DNA of 64,000 bases from Trichoderma breve (taxonomy: Eukaryota > Ascomycota > Sordariomycetes > Hypocreales > Hypocreaceae): positions 389,501 to 453,500 of the forward strand of contig NW_026611594.1 in the NCBI RefSeq assembly GCF_028502605.1. The letters are read 5' to 3'. Of the stretch, positions 1 through 11,656 are shown one piece after another (the stretch's first letter is position 1; every line of letters begins with the position of its first letter). A model generated the notes under the pieces. The model saw only the letters and a program-made list of their open reading frames with translations, was not told the DNA's origin and ran no database searches. Position numbers and translations under genes: made by a program.

Positions 1-816
1 ATCCATAGGATCAAGTCCGAACCGGCTGCTCCTCACCCGACTGTCAAACGAGGCCGAGGCGAGATCTTCTTCCTCCGTCTTGATCTCAACGACCTAAGTA
101 CCATCAAGGCATCTGCCACCGAATTCCTATCCAAAGAGTCGAGGCTGGACGTGGTATGGCACAATGCTGGACTTGGTGGAGCGCCGTTCGGAAGCAAGAC
201 TGTTCAGGGCTTCGAGACGCATCTTGGCGTCAACGCGCTTGGCCCGTTCCTATTTCAGCACTTCTTAACACCCATCTGTCTTACGACAGCCGCACGCTCT
301 GATGCTAAGCCTGGCCACTCAAGAGTTGTCTACGTTTCGTCTTCGGGTCATCGAGCGGCACCCAAGCCAGACGGTGTTAACTGGGATGACCTAAACATGC
401 ACCAGCTGGGCGGCTTCAAGGGAGCTATGACCAAATACCCGCAGAGCAAAGCCATGCTGGTCATGTTTGCGCATGAGTTCGCCCGGCGTTTCGCAGCGCA
501 AGGCCTTTTGTCACTTTCCCTCCACCCAGGATCCGTCAAATCCGAATTCCAACGCAACCAGCCCGGACTCGTCAAGTGGTTGACATCTCCGCTGCTTTAT
601 GAACAACATTACGGCGGCCTCACCCTACTGTTCGCAGGATTCGCTGATGTCGACGATACAAAGATGCTCGAGCAGGGCGGGCAAAACGGATCTTATGTCG
701 AGCCATGGGGTCATTGGGGAACTGGGGCCGACTATATTTTTGACGGACTTGTAAATCGTGGTACAGGAGATCGATTGTGGAAATTGTGCGAGGAGCTCTT
801 GAAGGATTGGATGTAA
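1..816 (+). CDS. Short-chain dehydrogenase/reductase, 5' truncated
   Basis: The frame is open from base 1 to the TAA at 814-816, so the N-terminus, including the glycine-rich NAD(P) loop, lies outside the window. What is visible is the second half of a Rossmann-fold SDR of the fungal retinol-dehydrogenase/WWOX-like type. It shows a LDLNDLSTIK strand, the HNAG motif (classical NNAG) after the fourth strand, the VNALGPFLF helix, the catalytic serine strand VYVSSSGH, and YPQSKAM carrying the catalytic YxxxK. A substrate-binding C-terminal part with the LHPGSVKSEF segment follows. It should be a cytosolic NAD(P)H-dependent oxidoreductase. The substrate cannot be read from sequence. No intron is seen in this part. 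Confidence 0.88.
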   Translation: MHRIKSEPAAPHPTVKRGRGEIFFLRLDLNDLSTIKASATEFLSKESRLDVVWHNAGLGGAPFGSKTVQGFETHLGVNALGPFLFQHFLTPICLTTAARSDAKPGHSRVVYVSSSGHRAAPKPDGVNWDDLNMHQLGGFKGAMTKYPQSKAMLVMFAHEFARRFAAQGLLSLSLHPGSVKSEFQRNQPGLVKWLTSPLLYEQHYGGLTLLFAGFADVDDTKMLEQGGQNGSYVEPWGHWGTGADYIFDGLVNRGTGDRLWKLCEELLKDWM

Positions 817-1120
817 GGTATGGGCAGAGGCTCTAGAAAGTAAAAGGTGTCATGGACAAATAATATCCGACCAACATCTATCAAGCCTAACCTAGCTTGA
901 GCTTTAAAGAATACCCGCGTTCTTGTATTTCTCAAAGATCAAGAATAGAGCTAGCCAGGGAACGGAATCAGCTATAGTAGAATATGACTAGCGACATTCA
1001 AGTGACCTAGCAGTAGCGCAGTGCCGTCTAAAACAGGTAAGCCATGTTGCATAGAGATGAAAGGAAACAATGGGTGACTTACAAATGGCAGACTCAAGTT
1101 TCTAACTTAGCTTGGTACAA
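817..1120. other. Convergent intergenic spacer
   Basis: About 300 bp between the 3' end of the SDR gene and the 3' end of the C2H2 gene on the opposite strand. It presumably holds both 3' untranslated regions. I see no further gene or clear element in it. Confidence 0.6.
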
Positions 1121-3789
1121 CTAAAAATATGTCCACTCATCGTTACTAAAAGTAAAGACATTCCCTATATCCAGTGGTGATGGCTCTTCAGTAGGTTCAT
1201 CTGGGTCATCACAGCTCTTATCGTCAGTTACATGATCCGAGGTGTTACTATCCTTTAATATAACATTAGTAGGTCTTTGCTGTCGCTCCCATAGCAAGTG
1301 ACGACGCAGGGACTCGGTAAGCTCAGTCTCGAGCATATTGCGACGCGTTGTGCGCGGCGAGAGAGCAGCTTGGCCCTGCATATCGCTAGCATTGTCAACG
1401 ATGGGGATCCCATGTGTCAGCGTGGGGGTACTGCCTATGGATACCTCTGTCGCGAGGGTAGTGTTTATGGATCCCTCCATCGCGAAAGGATTATCATAAG
1501 AGTCTTTTGGTGAGCCTTGTAGCGAGAGGTCATTGGAGGCGATGTTCAATGGAGGAATGGCCAAGTTCGATTGCGAGGCACGATCACCTGGACTTTGCAA
1601 ACGCTTATTCTGTTCCATCATCAAGGTAAGGAGAGATCCTCGCGGGGTCGGACTGCGCACAAGGCTGGCTCGCTGGAATAACGCGCCATCAACGCTACGT
1701 TGGCGGTTGTCTTGTATTGGTATTCCCTGGTTAGATAAACCGTCATTGTCAACGGTACTCTCGTCAGTGGAATCATCATCAGAACCCATGGCAGTCTCCT
1801 CGTTCGTATCTCCAGTATCCGTGGTCAAGACTTCAAGAGCAGGCGCTTCAAGCTCGGCCAAGACCTCGCCCTGGCGAGGCACGTCGCCCCACTTCCCCAA
1901 GTCTTCAGACTCGGGAGGAATGACTTGTTGAAGACTATCATCATTTGATCTTCTAGTGCTACTATCTTGGTAGGATGGAATTGTTGAGGATGTGAGAGGG
2001 TCAGGTTCCACGCTCGTGTGATCGTTCAAGATACTCGAGGGCGGTAGATCCTCGTCGCGGGATGAAGAGAAGGCGTCATCACTATCCACAACATCGCTGC
2101 TTATCTCCATAGCGACAGATTGATCCGTTTGTCGGGAAGCTATCCGGATTGTAAGGGCCATCAGTGCTTGCAAGTGAGATGCAATATGCCGAGTCATAAT
2201 CTTGGCCCCTTGCGAACTAGATTCAGTCGTAGAGTTGTCCGCATTTGCATGAAGCTTTGGGGAACTTCTGTCAATACTTGTTCGTGTACTTTTATTACTG
2301 TTCCCCTCCAATGGCTCTCCGGCTCGTTTCTGCGAGACTATTTTCGCCCTTTGATCTTGATCTTGAATCTGAAAACAACAGAGAGGACACTCATTCAGTG
2401 ATCGGCATCTAGAAATCTTACTTCGCCTTGAGATGATCTGAATCTGTTCGGCAGAAAATTGGTCAATATGCGTCTCTTGCATATGTGAAAGGAGATTCTC
2501 CGGGTCTCCAAAGGTGTAGTGGTTGTCTTCACATATAGCACATATCCATGAAGGCATCAAATATACATCTTGATGCCACCGCTGACCGTGAGTCTGCATG
2601 TGATCAGACCAGTCTTCAAAGGTTGAGAATCCTGCGGAGGACTCAGCACACCCTTCTGAAAGACATATGTAAGGCTCCAAGTCACGATCCACGTGTCGCC
2701 TGCGTCTCAAGATTAGACATCCTGGCTAGAACAGGCTGTGTTTCTTCTTACCTCCATCTCATAGGGTCTAGATCCTCTTTGTTAAGTGGCTGCGAGCACC
2801 ATTCGCAAACTACCATCTCACCCTCTGACTGATTTGGTGGCCGTGGATAATTTTCATATTTAATTTGCGTAGACGATGTCTTGCGAGTTTTGGAGTTTGG
2901 ACGCCATATGTTGTTTAGTCTAGATCGGAAGAGACTCGTGTCCAGTGATGATAGGTCGGAGAATGCGTTACGCGGACCTATGGGCTGAGGCAACGAGTCT
3001 TGTGATATAAGAGTGGGTGGCGGATGGTGTGGAACATGTGCGGTAGGAGCTGTCTCCTCTTGCACTGCCTCATCTTCAGGAATACCAGCCATCTGCTGTG
3101 GCTGCTCGTTTCGCCGAGTTGCTAGAGCAAGTTGTCGAGACTTGAGAAAGACTATTCTTGCCAGCCTGTCTGTCATGGACCTTGCGAGACGACTCCGTAA
3201 GGACGGATGGGCGTTGGGGTAAAGGACTTGGACTATGTTTGCGAATAAGTGTTCATAATCTTTCACATTGACATTTTGAGCGAAGAGTTTCACTCGGTGA
3301 TTGAGATTCAGTCTGGCTGACTGTCGGATCGCAACGCCCAGTCGATTGAGTCGATCAAGTGTCTCCTCAATCTCAGTCAAGCTCTCCACACCCGATTTCA
3401 GGGCTTCTTCTGTATCTTGAGTTTTTATCTTGGCATCATCAGTGGCGGTAATACCAGAAGGCTCTACTACAATCCTAGTCAGGAGATATTTACATGAAAG
3501 CGAGCTAGTTAATGCACAAACATAGCGATAGAGCTCTCTTCAACAATCCCAACAGACGTAAAACAATATCTCGAATATCATGTAAAGTCTGAAGCCTTCT
3601 GTCGAGACACTGACTGGGGCGTGCGAAAACACCCAAGTAGGCTGTCCATATTGAGAATCGTTGCTGGTATTCCGCTAGAAGTCTTGCGACTAGAGGCGAG
3701 TGTCCTTGAGAAAGATGTTTTTTAAACAACTCCTCACACTCACAAGCCAGATTGTATATGCGATCTTCGGCCTGCGGCGTTACCGACAT
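1121..3789 (-). CDS. C2H2 zinc-finger protein, fungal acuF-type family
   Basis: Three-exon model on the minus strand: 3789..3522, 3466..2752, 2699..1121 (853 aa). The start is the ATG at 3789-3787, reading MSVTPQAEDRIYNLA. Intron 2 (2751-2700) is firm: it restores RWRRHVDRDLEPYICL. Intron 1 (3521-3467) is the best of several possibilities. Parts in order: a helical N-terminus (LARLLAEY-like helices, FSIWTAYLGVFA, CLDRRL); the family signature LDRLNRLGVAIRQSARL; a CEWCSQPL knuckle; the RHVDRDLEPYICL segment; further C/H pairs (WICAICEDN...H...H and CPLCC...H...H); and a long Ser/Thr/Asp-rich low-complexity tail. These proteins form large lineage-specific fungal families, often loosely labelled oxidoreductase acuF-like, and their function is unknown. 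The gene is divergent from the phosphorylase-fusion gene. Confidence 0.75.
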
Positions 3790-4092
3790 GACGATGATGA
3801 GGAGGACAAAATTGGGCACCATGTTCAAGTCAACCTTCAGCTGATGACCAGCATATTGTCACATCATTGGCGAGTTCGTCCTGTCGGAATAATAATACCC
3901 CGCATCTCCAAGAAGACTTGGTCAGCATCATGCATGACGCTTCAGCCTAGTTGAGTCCTATTTGCTCACAATATGCATGGATACATGAGTCTCTTTTGGA
4001 AACTGAGTCAAGACTGTGGCGAGTGATTCGGTCTCGATTTTAATCATCACCTAGGCTTCTTGGCAAATGTAGGTTTGGACTTCCCGCATACA
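3790..4092. promoter_or_regulatory. Shared divergent promoter region
   Basis: This stretch of about 300 bp separates two start codons on opposite strands (ATG at 3789 on minus, ATG at 4093 on plus), so it must contain both promoters unless the plus-strand gene has an unseen 5' exon. No clear TATA box. A possible acceptor (AAATGTAG at 4066-4072) just before the plus-strand ATG leaves room for an upstream exon. Confidence 0.4.
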
Positions 4093-7065
4093 ATGCCATA
4101 CCTATCTGAGCTCCATGAGTGGGACCTGCTGCAACGATTAGGAGCCCTCTTGATAGACAAGAAAGCCTATTGCGATGGGCTGCCCGAGACATGGGATAGG
4201 GCTCCAGAGTACAGCGACCGTGCCTATTATGAGGTGATGGCGTTAGAAACTGAGCTGCGCCAAGTATTCCTTCCCCGGGAGTCTGACATCCAACTGTCTG
4301 ATGATAACCTGCAGCCGTGCTGGTCTCAGCTTAGGAGCGTGTGCAGCTTGTTAAATAATCTCGTGGATATCGAATTTCGGGCAAACAATGACTTGCACAG
4401 CAACTCCTCGTACCCGCACCTCTGGGGGTTGATATATTTCCTTGATGGACTCGAACATGAAGAGGTATTTGACCTGGTTGGTGGCCCGAACCATACCCTG
4501 TTCCGTTATCGACCCGAAAGTCGGCGAGAAGATTTAAAAACAATCACTGGCTTCAACAAGTATATGGCCCAACTATTTGCCAATCAATTCAGACCAGTGG
4601 TTGGGTCCAGTCGAAATGTCAAGAGTACGCCTTGGAAGAACACACAATTCCGAAGTCGGGCGTCCGCTGTCTTTCACCTTCTTTTTGAACGATTTACTTG
4701 CGAAATCAGTCATGAGGTTTTGTTGAAGGTATCAGAGGAGATAGCAGAAGCGGATCGTCTACCCGAACTTCAATTACTCTTGTCATCTTGCTCTAACTCT
4801 GGAACCTGGCAAGAAACACTTTGTGCCCCAGTTGAGTGAGTGCACACTTCACTATTTCTCGGCTACGTTGTAAATCTTTGGTGTTAACTACCAATCAGAG
4901 ATGACAAGGCTATCAAAGAACTGCGCGATGTTTGCCTGGAACTAAAGCAGTTTCAAGGTCGAGGCCAGGAGCTCCACCTTTCCATCCAAGAGCATCAGCT
5001 GTTTGGAGTTTGGGCCTGGCAGACAATGGGAAAGCCACCTCTAAAAACTATCCAAAAGCTTTCACTTGACGAACTTATAACAAATGGAAATTTCAAGCCC
5101 TTAAGCTGCCACTCACTCATCAGCAAACCGTCCCTCATCCGATATAATCTCAAGGAAAAGCGAACATTGGCTGTGAAGCTCGGATTTTGTCTCCTTGACT
5201 TTTTTGACTCCCAGTTGGACTCGAGAAGGATCCATTTTCTTGTTCCGAATGACGGTCGCCCCAACAAAGATCTCTTGTATCTGTCCTTCTCTTCAAAGTT
5301 ACAAGACTCAGAAGAGTTTCGTGACTTCCGAATTGGGCATCCCGTCTTGCTTTCATTCGCTAAACTGTTGATTGAAATTGAAGAAGGAGACAACCTACCG
5401 CTTAATATTGACTCTCACTATGGGGAACAAAACACGCAAACCTGGGCAAAGCTTTTTGAGTGTGTCGAGCGCATGGAAGTCGAGCGAAACGACTCTTACA
5501 TAGAGGCAGTCGTGGGATGTCTGAACGTACATCGCCAGATAGCCAAAAGCCTCCGAGATGAGACTCCCAGAGGGGAACACATAGATATGAAAATAAGAGA
5601 GGAGCTATACCAACACATAGTTCGAAAACTTGAACTCTCTCTGGTGGAATGCACGACTCGGAAGAGGGAACGATCAGAGTCCCCTGAGCCTCTTCCATCG
5701 AAATTACCCTTAGGAGTTGCGTCAACTCGACGTAATGGATTATTTGATGGTGATCTGGATGATCGGGGAAAGAGACGAGAATTCTGGCCAAGTTCGAAGC
5801 GGAGTCGTACCATCGCAATACCTGAAACAACAAACTTCTCAACAATAGTTTTCAGGTCAACGATTACAAAACCAACCGATCTTAGTACATTGAACAAACG
5901 GGATAATTTTCTCAGCCGTGGTAGCAAACTCTTTCGAAACACTGAGCCATTATCTGAAAATATCAGTGAGCAGATCGTCACAGTCCCTGGTCGTCCCTCG
6001 AGCCGTGACGAGTTTGAAGTGGCCATCATCTGCGCGCTACCCCTCGAATACGACGCTGTTACCCTCTTGTTTGACTGCTTCTGGGACGAGGATGGTCGTG
6101 ACCTTTACGGCAAGGCAAAGGGGGATCTTAATACATATACAACTGGACGCATGGGAAGCATTGATGTCGTTTTCGTTCTTTTACCAGAAATGGGCAAGGC
6201 AAGTGCGGCAGGAGCTGCTGCTAGCCTACGTTCTAGTTACTCTGCCCTAAAACTTGTTCTTCTGGTGGGAGTATGCGGTGGCGTTCCCAATCCCAACGGG
6301 AAAGGTGAGATGCTTCTGGGAGATGTCATTATTAGCCGAACTATTGTACAATACGACTTGGGAAGGCAATATCCGGAAGGATTCAGGCCTAAAGAAGGGA
6401 TTGAAGCCAGCCTAGGCCGACCAACGAAGGGTATTCGAAATATGATTTCCCGGCTAGAGACGTTACGTTGGCGGCAAACGCTAGAGCAGCGTGCAAAATA
6501 TTTCTTGGAGCAAATCCAGAAGCTGCCCATGGAAAGGCGGCCTGACCGCGATTATAGATACCCTGGATCTCACAAGGACCGCTTGTTTCGAGCAGACTAC
6601 CAGCATAAACACCACCTTGAACCCGAATGTCTCTGCTCTCATAGCCGCACTAACGTAGACCCTATCCGTGCCTCTTGTCATAACTCATCATGTGATGAAC
6701 TTGGCTGTAATGATGAGTACCTCGTGAAACGAACTCGCCTAGAGAGGAAGAAACAGCTAGAGAGCGAAAACCGAGCAGAAGAAGCTCAAGCGCCATCCAT
6801 ATTTATCGGCCGCATTGGTTCCGGCGACACAGTCTACAAGTCAGCTGAACAGCGAGACATTATTGCAAGTCATTATAATATTCTTTCATTAGAGATGGAG
6901 GGGGCGGGAATTTGGGACGAGCTGCCCTGTATAGTGGTTAAGGGTGTGTGTGACTATGCGGATAGCCATAAAAATAAGATCTGGCAAAACTTTGCTGCAG
7001 CTACAGCTGCAGCTACAACGAAGGCATTGTTAGAACAGCACATCAAAACTGATAGTTTCTTCTAA
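4093..7065 (+). CDS. DUF7580-like / nucleoside phosphorylase-domain fusion
   Basis: Two exons, 4093..4835 and 4899..7065, with a 63-nt intron of GTGAGT donor and AATCAG acceptor (969 aa). Residues 1-600 are mostly helical. The stretch around 330-560 (SLIRYNLKEKRTLAVKLGFCL, then HPVLLSFAKLLIEIE) resembles the fungal DUF7580 domain found in STAND/NLR-like and kinase-like proteins. Residues about 621-965 are a PNP/UDP-phosphorylase superfamily domain: EVAIICALPLEYDAV at its start, LVGVCGGVPNPNG, GTVYKSAEQRD-like nucleoside loop, LSLEMEGAGIWDELPC and VKGVCDYADSHKN. The last two carry the base-binding Glu and catalytic Asp expected in fungal members. A Cys/His-rich insert (CLCSH...C...C...C) lies before the last third, as is common in this family. 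There is no NACHT or NB-ARC P-loop. The first 11 codons before 4093 are open, so an extra 5' exon is possible. Function is unknown; related fusions occur in fungal allorecognition repertoires. Confidence 0.72.
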
Positions 7066-8287
7066 AGAAGTAATGATGATAATAATAGAAAATACCTGAC
7101 CAGAAGAGCAGAATTAATAAAGAAGTTAAATAATGAAGATGAAAAAGCCCACGCAGTCTATATAAGCAGAGAATTGCTAATGAGTATCCCTGCCCAGATA
7201 TGTTGTATATATCAGTCTATGAACCCTTTCCGGCGCCTTTATGGTGCGAAAGTCCGCAGTGACTAACACATCTAGGGAAATACATTTTATACGCATGGCT
7301 GAGCTGCTTACGAGGAATGCTAAAGGCGCATAACAGAGTCTTGGAAGTCTTGGCGCTTGGGCTCAAGTCCACCCAAAACCGAGTCAAGCGACTTTAAACC
7401 TGGATGCCACAGCAGCCCCACACAAGAGAAAGAATAGCGACAAAAGCGTGAGGAGATTTCGTATCTGCTAATGGACATGGGCGTATGTGTTAGGAAGGCT
7501 ACTCTATTCACCAGATGAAACTAGCTAGGAGTTATCTCATGTCTATGATCTGAATAGACAAAAGAGAGTATTCTGCAGCTGGTGTTCACTCGCAAGTTGT
7601 TGGCTAGTGGCTAACGTGAGACGGGACTTCTTAGAACGGGAACGATGGAAAAAGGATGCTCGCTCTCACCCATGTGAAATATAGGCATGCTTGGCATGTA
7701 GGCAAGTTGATCTACTAATTGTAAGCAACTCCTACCTAGTTGTAAGCAGCATCAAGGTTAATAGAGGCGACTCGCAAATCTCCCTCGCATCAAGCATTAT
7801 TTAGATCTTTCCAAACATACAAAAGCTCTCTTGCTAGTCTTCTGTGCTATTTCTCTGCAGTTAGAGAGGTAGAAGACGAACGCGTAACACAATTCTATAC
7901 AGTGGAGTGGATTTGCGTGTCATATTTTCGTTTCTCTTAGCCTTCAAAGCAATTGGTGGATTTGCCTGTCGCCTTTCATTACCCGCCTCATGGACCCGTC
8001 GCCCTACTCCATATAAGGGCTAATCAAATTCTGTTGGCTGCGGCGGATAGAACTCATACAACTTATGCCTGGAAAGAGGACTAGGGGCGCCCGCACACCG
8101 CCCATAGGTGGAGACGAATTCTATGAGACTTCGTAGTCTCGTTCTCGTTCACACGATTCTAAATATAGGAGAGGAAGCTGTAGTTGCACCTGAGTATATA
8201 CAAATTATATAAAGACTACCCAGATGCCGCAGCCTTGATTTCGGCAGTAGCAATTGTATTCAATTCCTCTCACGTCAAACTTCTACA
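7066..8287. other. Intergenic, no gene seen
   Basis: About 1.2 kb, moderately AT-rich, with only short unconvincing ORFs. The right end is the promoter and leader of the small secreted protein gene. Confidence 0.5.
8204..8214 (+). promoter_or_regulatory. TATA-like element
   Basis: ATTATATAAAG lies about 75 bp before the ATG of the small secreted protein gene, followed by a CT-rich leader, which is a typical fungal core promoter arrangement. Confidence 0.45.
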
Positions 8288-8769
8288 ATGTTTCAACCCA
8301 GCGCCATTCTTCTAGGAGCAGTCGCTCTTCTCATTCCCAGCGCCTTGGCTGGAGAGTATGTTTGTCCAATCTTAAGTGACTGCATACGTGACTAATGGCG
8401 TTGTTCACCTACAGGGGAGTGCATCTTGCTAATTGTGGCCCTGACGTTGGGTCGGCATATGTTAGTGTTGTTGCCTACTACGCGGACGACTCTCAGTCAA
8501 ACGTGGCACCATTTTCACAAAACATCGCCTTTGCTACCAACCCGGCACGTTTAGTTACTTGGGAAGGAAACTCTTATACTGCTAGCTTCGCAACTGGAAA
8601 CACCTTCACAAGTCATATTCAACCTGGAAGCTTTAGCTTCGGTCAGTACGCAGGAAGTGGCAACAACCAACAGCGACAGTTTGCTTGCTTCAGGGATAAC
8701 AACAGACAGCTCTGGCGATCAACACCTGCGTATGCTTGTTTCAGCATTTACTACTGCCTTGATGCCTAA
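8288..8769 (+). CDS. Small secreted cysteine-containing protein
   Basis: Two exons, 8288..8355 and 8415..8769, joined over a 59-nt intron (GTATGT...CTACAG) that splits a Glu codon. The product is 140 aa. The N-terminus MFQPSAILLGAVALLIPSALA is a clear signal peptide with likely cleavage after ALA near residue 21. The mature part is about 119 aa, rich in Asn, Ser, Tyr and Gln, with four cysteines (ANCGP, FACF, YACF, YYCL), probably two disulfides. No family or catalytic motif is recognised. Its size and Cys content fit a fungal secreted effector-like or extracellular protein, but that is inference. It stands alone with its own TATA-like promoter beside a decayed NRPS fragment. Confidence 0.75.
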
Positions 8770-10195
8770 TTAAATTATACAATGACCATTTGATAATTGT
8801 ATATGCTTACTCTTCATCTGTTTACAATTTTAAGTGATCTTTTCCATCTGTAGAATAGGATCGAGTCTTGCCCACCGATAAGGCTTTAGATTAAAAACAT
8901 AAGCTTAATTCTAGCACAGCTAAGATCGACAATGGCATGCATCCTACATCAGCCTATACTGTTTCAGTCGGATTCTCAAGCGATTAAGGAAGGTTGCAAT
9001 GGCAGCATGCATATAGAAAGACTGCTTTTGTATACTTTTACTATAGTTCAAGAGGATATATGCAGCGTGCAGTGAAGGCGAATCTGACAACAGCATCTTA
9101 GAGGGTTGAGGGACCTAACAAGGCTTCCTATGACTCACCTTGAATGCAACATAACTAGACGGCAACTAACTAAACTAACACCATTAAGATGGTATAACTA
9201 CATGTATATAGCTTTACGATGAGTGTACACCTTCCTTTCAGTGCCAATGGCAAGGTCGACCGGAAAGAGCTTATGCGAAATCGGCACCACCGATCACTTT
9301 GACAGACACATCCTCCTATCTGCGAAGCTCGCCGCGTGTCAGCCGACAGGTCAATGCCCGCGGGCGGGAGAGGTTGAACTCGGAGGAAATTACGTACATA
9401 TCGCCGCTACCACTCATAGGCAAAATTGTGAAGACTGGAGGGTAAAACGTATACTTGAGGATGTTTGCAAAAAGATTCAGGCTCTGACTTTGGCTTTCTG
9501 AGATACTATTCAGCTATTCACGAAGATGGATGTCGTTCTAGAACAGGGACAAGTTGTTCAATGGTTTCTAGAAGGATATGGCTGAAACATGTGCCATTTC
9601 CGGCTTGAACACTTACGCCTCTCTTCATGCTATTGCTCCGACGGACGGTTTCTTTTGCATACCTCGGCTAGTTAGTAAGTGTTCACAAAAGACACCAACG
9701 TTTCGATATTGACAGAGCCCCAATTTCTGATTGAACGAAAGCGTCCCTAAACAGCCACACACATGTACTAGCGCTCCATTTCCTTCCCGGAGGATTGCAG
9801 CCATATAAGATACATAAATGCCAAGCCAAAACATGTACCAAGATAAATTTTCTATACTTTTACTACATAGAATCCCATCTTTACGACTTTCTTCCCCTCA
9901 ACGCCCGAGGGGTATGGGCGGTTTAGAATCAGCCAATGCCACTCCCGTTAAAATCTTTTACTACGTCACATCGTCATCATATAGCGAAGCCACCGGATTC
10001 TAATCTGTGTTCTTAACGCTATTCATGCCGATGACATCGGTATTTAAATCACTATGATAGTGCATCTGGGGATTATGCGAGACAGAAGTCAGAACGGGAT
10101 TTCTATTTAATCTTCTCTTTTGCTCTACAATAAATTAAATCTCATCAGATTCGTTGTACTGTGCCTAGATACTCATCTTACACCGTATAGACACT
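8770..10195. other. Intergenic containing an NRPS relic
   Basis: About 1.4 kb with no intact gene. The decayed adenylation-domain end at 9219-9302 is listed separately. The last 150 bp before 10196 are the promoter and leader of the Old Yellow Enzyme gene. Confidence 0.5.
9219..9302 (+). pseudogene. Relic of an NRPS adenylation domain C-terminus (A10 motif)
   Basis: In the frame containing 9228-9230 the translation reads LPFSANGKVDRKEL and then hits TGA at 9300-9302. This is the A10 core motif (NGKVDR with its catalytic Lys) that closes adenylation domains of nonribosomal peptide synthetases. In another frame, 9430-9500 reads RILEDVCKKIQAL, similar to the first helix of the carrier domain that follows A10, which would imply a frameshift. 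I find no A1-A9 motifs upstream, where the small secreted protein gene sits. The remainder has been deleted or has decayed. This is a gene fossil, not a functional gene. Confidence 0.6.
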
Positions 10196-11656
10196 ATGGC
10201 AGCCTATCTTACGCAACGCATCTCTCACCCACACATCTGTCACCCTCACCACGGTATCACCGTTTCTCGCGCCGCTACTCCAGTCCCTGAGAAAAAGGCC
10301 AAATGCTCCATTCCAATCCATAATGTTGCTGCCAAAGACGCATCTTTCTTTACCCCCGAGCAAGACCCCGTTCCGGGGAGCGCTTCACAAATTCAGGCAT
10401 CTGGGAAACCTGTGCCCAAGCTCTTTTCCCCTCTCAAAATTCGCGATATTGAGATGCCGAATCGCATTTGGGTGAGCCCAATGTGCCAATACAGCGCACA
10501 TGAAGGGTTTCACACACCTTGGCACATCACCCACTATGGGGGGATGGCCCAGCGTGGCGTAAGACTGCCTCTTTGAACAGATATTTCTTCTCACCTTCGT
10601 CTCGTTAAATTGCCCTATCGAAAAGAAAAAGAAAAATAAACACTAAATAATTCACAGCCTGGCCTAATGATGATTGAAGCTACCGCCGTCCAGGCTAATG
10701 GCCGTATTACGCCAGAGGACTCGGGCATATGGCTGGACGCCCACGTCGATACTCTAAAGAAGCATGTCGATTTTGCGCACAGTCAAAATGGTCGCATTGG
10801 CATTCAATTAGGTCACGCAGGGCGTAAAGCTTCTACAGTCGCGCCTTGGCTCAGCTCTGGCGCAACAGCAACTGAAGAAGTCGGTGGCTGGCCTGACGAT
10901 GTTGTAGGGCCTAGCAATGAGCCCTTCAACGAACATTATCCAAAACCACGCTCCATGAGTCTTGCAGAAATTGCGCGGTTCAAGCACGATTTCCTCTCCG
11001 CTGTTCGACGTGCCCTCCGTGCTGGCTTTGATGTCATTGAGTTGCACTTTGCGCACGGCTACCTTGTTTCAAGCTTTCTGTCGCCGGCTGTCAACAAGAG
11101 GACTGATCAGTATGGTGGAAGCTTTGAGAATCGTGCTCGTCTAGCACTAGAATTGGTCGAAGCAACGCGGCAAATCATTCCCAAGGGGATGCCTTTATTT
11201 GCGCGCATTAGCGCAACTGATTGGCTGGACACAAATCCAGATTGGAATGGAGGGCCAAGTTGGAATGTCGATGAGAGCATCAAACTGGCCAAGCTCTTCG
11301 CCCAACGAGGCGTTGACGTACTGGATGTATCGAGCGGTGGCAATCACGCTCTGCAAAAGGTTATTGGTGGGCCAGGATATCAGGCGCCGTTTGCAAAGAA
11401 GATTAAAGCAGCAGTAGGAGATACGATGTTAGTCAGCTCTGTGGGAAGCATCAAGACGGGGGAGGTCGCGCAGAAAATCATTGAAGGAAGTAATGAGGCC
11501 GATGATACGCCGCTAGACTTGATTGCTGCAGGTCGCATGTTCCAGAAGAATCCGGGGTTGGTATGGGCGTGGGCAGATGATTTGGAGGTGTCTATCACTA
11601 TTGCGCATCAAATAGGATGGGGATTCGGAGGAAGGGCAAAGAAACCCGCTAAGTAG
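10196..11656 (+). CDS. Old Yellow Enzyme family NADH:flavin oxidoreductase (YqjM-like)
   Basis: Two exons, 10196..10558 and 10658..11656, with a 99-nt intron (GTAAGA...TTCACAG); 453 aa. The join gives AQRGPGLMMIEATAV, matching the family. FMN-binding TIM-barrel oxidoreductase that uses NAD(P)H to reduce activated C=C bonds. Features seen: VSPMCQYSA with Cys97 at the position of the redox-tuning Cys of YqjM; HITHYGG; IQLGHAGRK (174-178); ELHFAHGYL with two His near 251 and 254; and LSPAVNKRTDQYGGS. These place it in the thermophilic-like (YqjM/NamA) class. Residues 1-70 are an extra N-terminal extension that is not obviously a targeting peptide. Its neighbours (regulator, unknown protein, MFS pump) suggest a detoxification or small catabolic role, by inference. 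Confidence 0.9.

Noticed and set aside
9223..9501. 92-codon ORF over the NRPS relic as a gene
   Set aside because: Its frame differs from that of the A10 motif, and it shows no continuous similarity; treated as part of a decayed gene.
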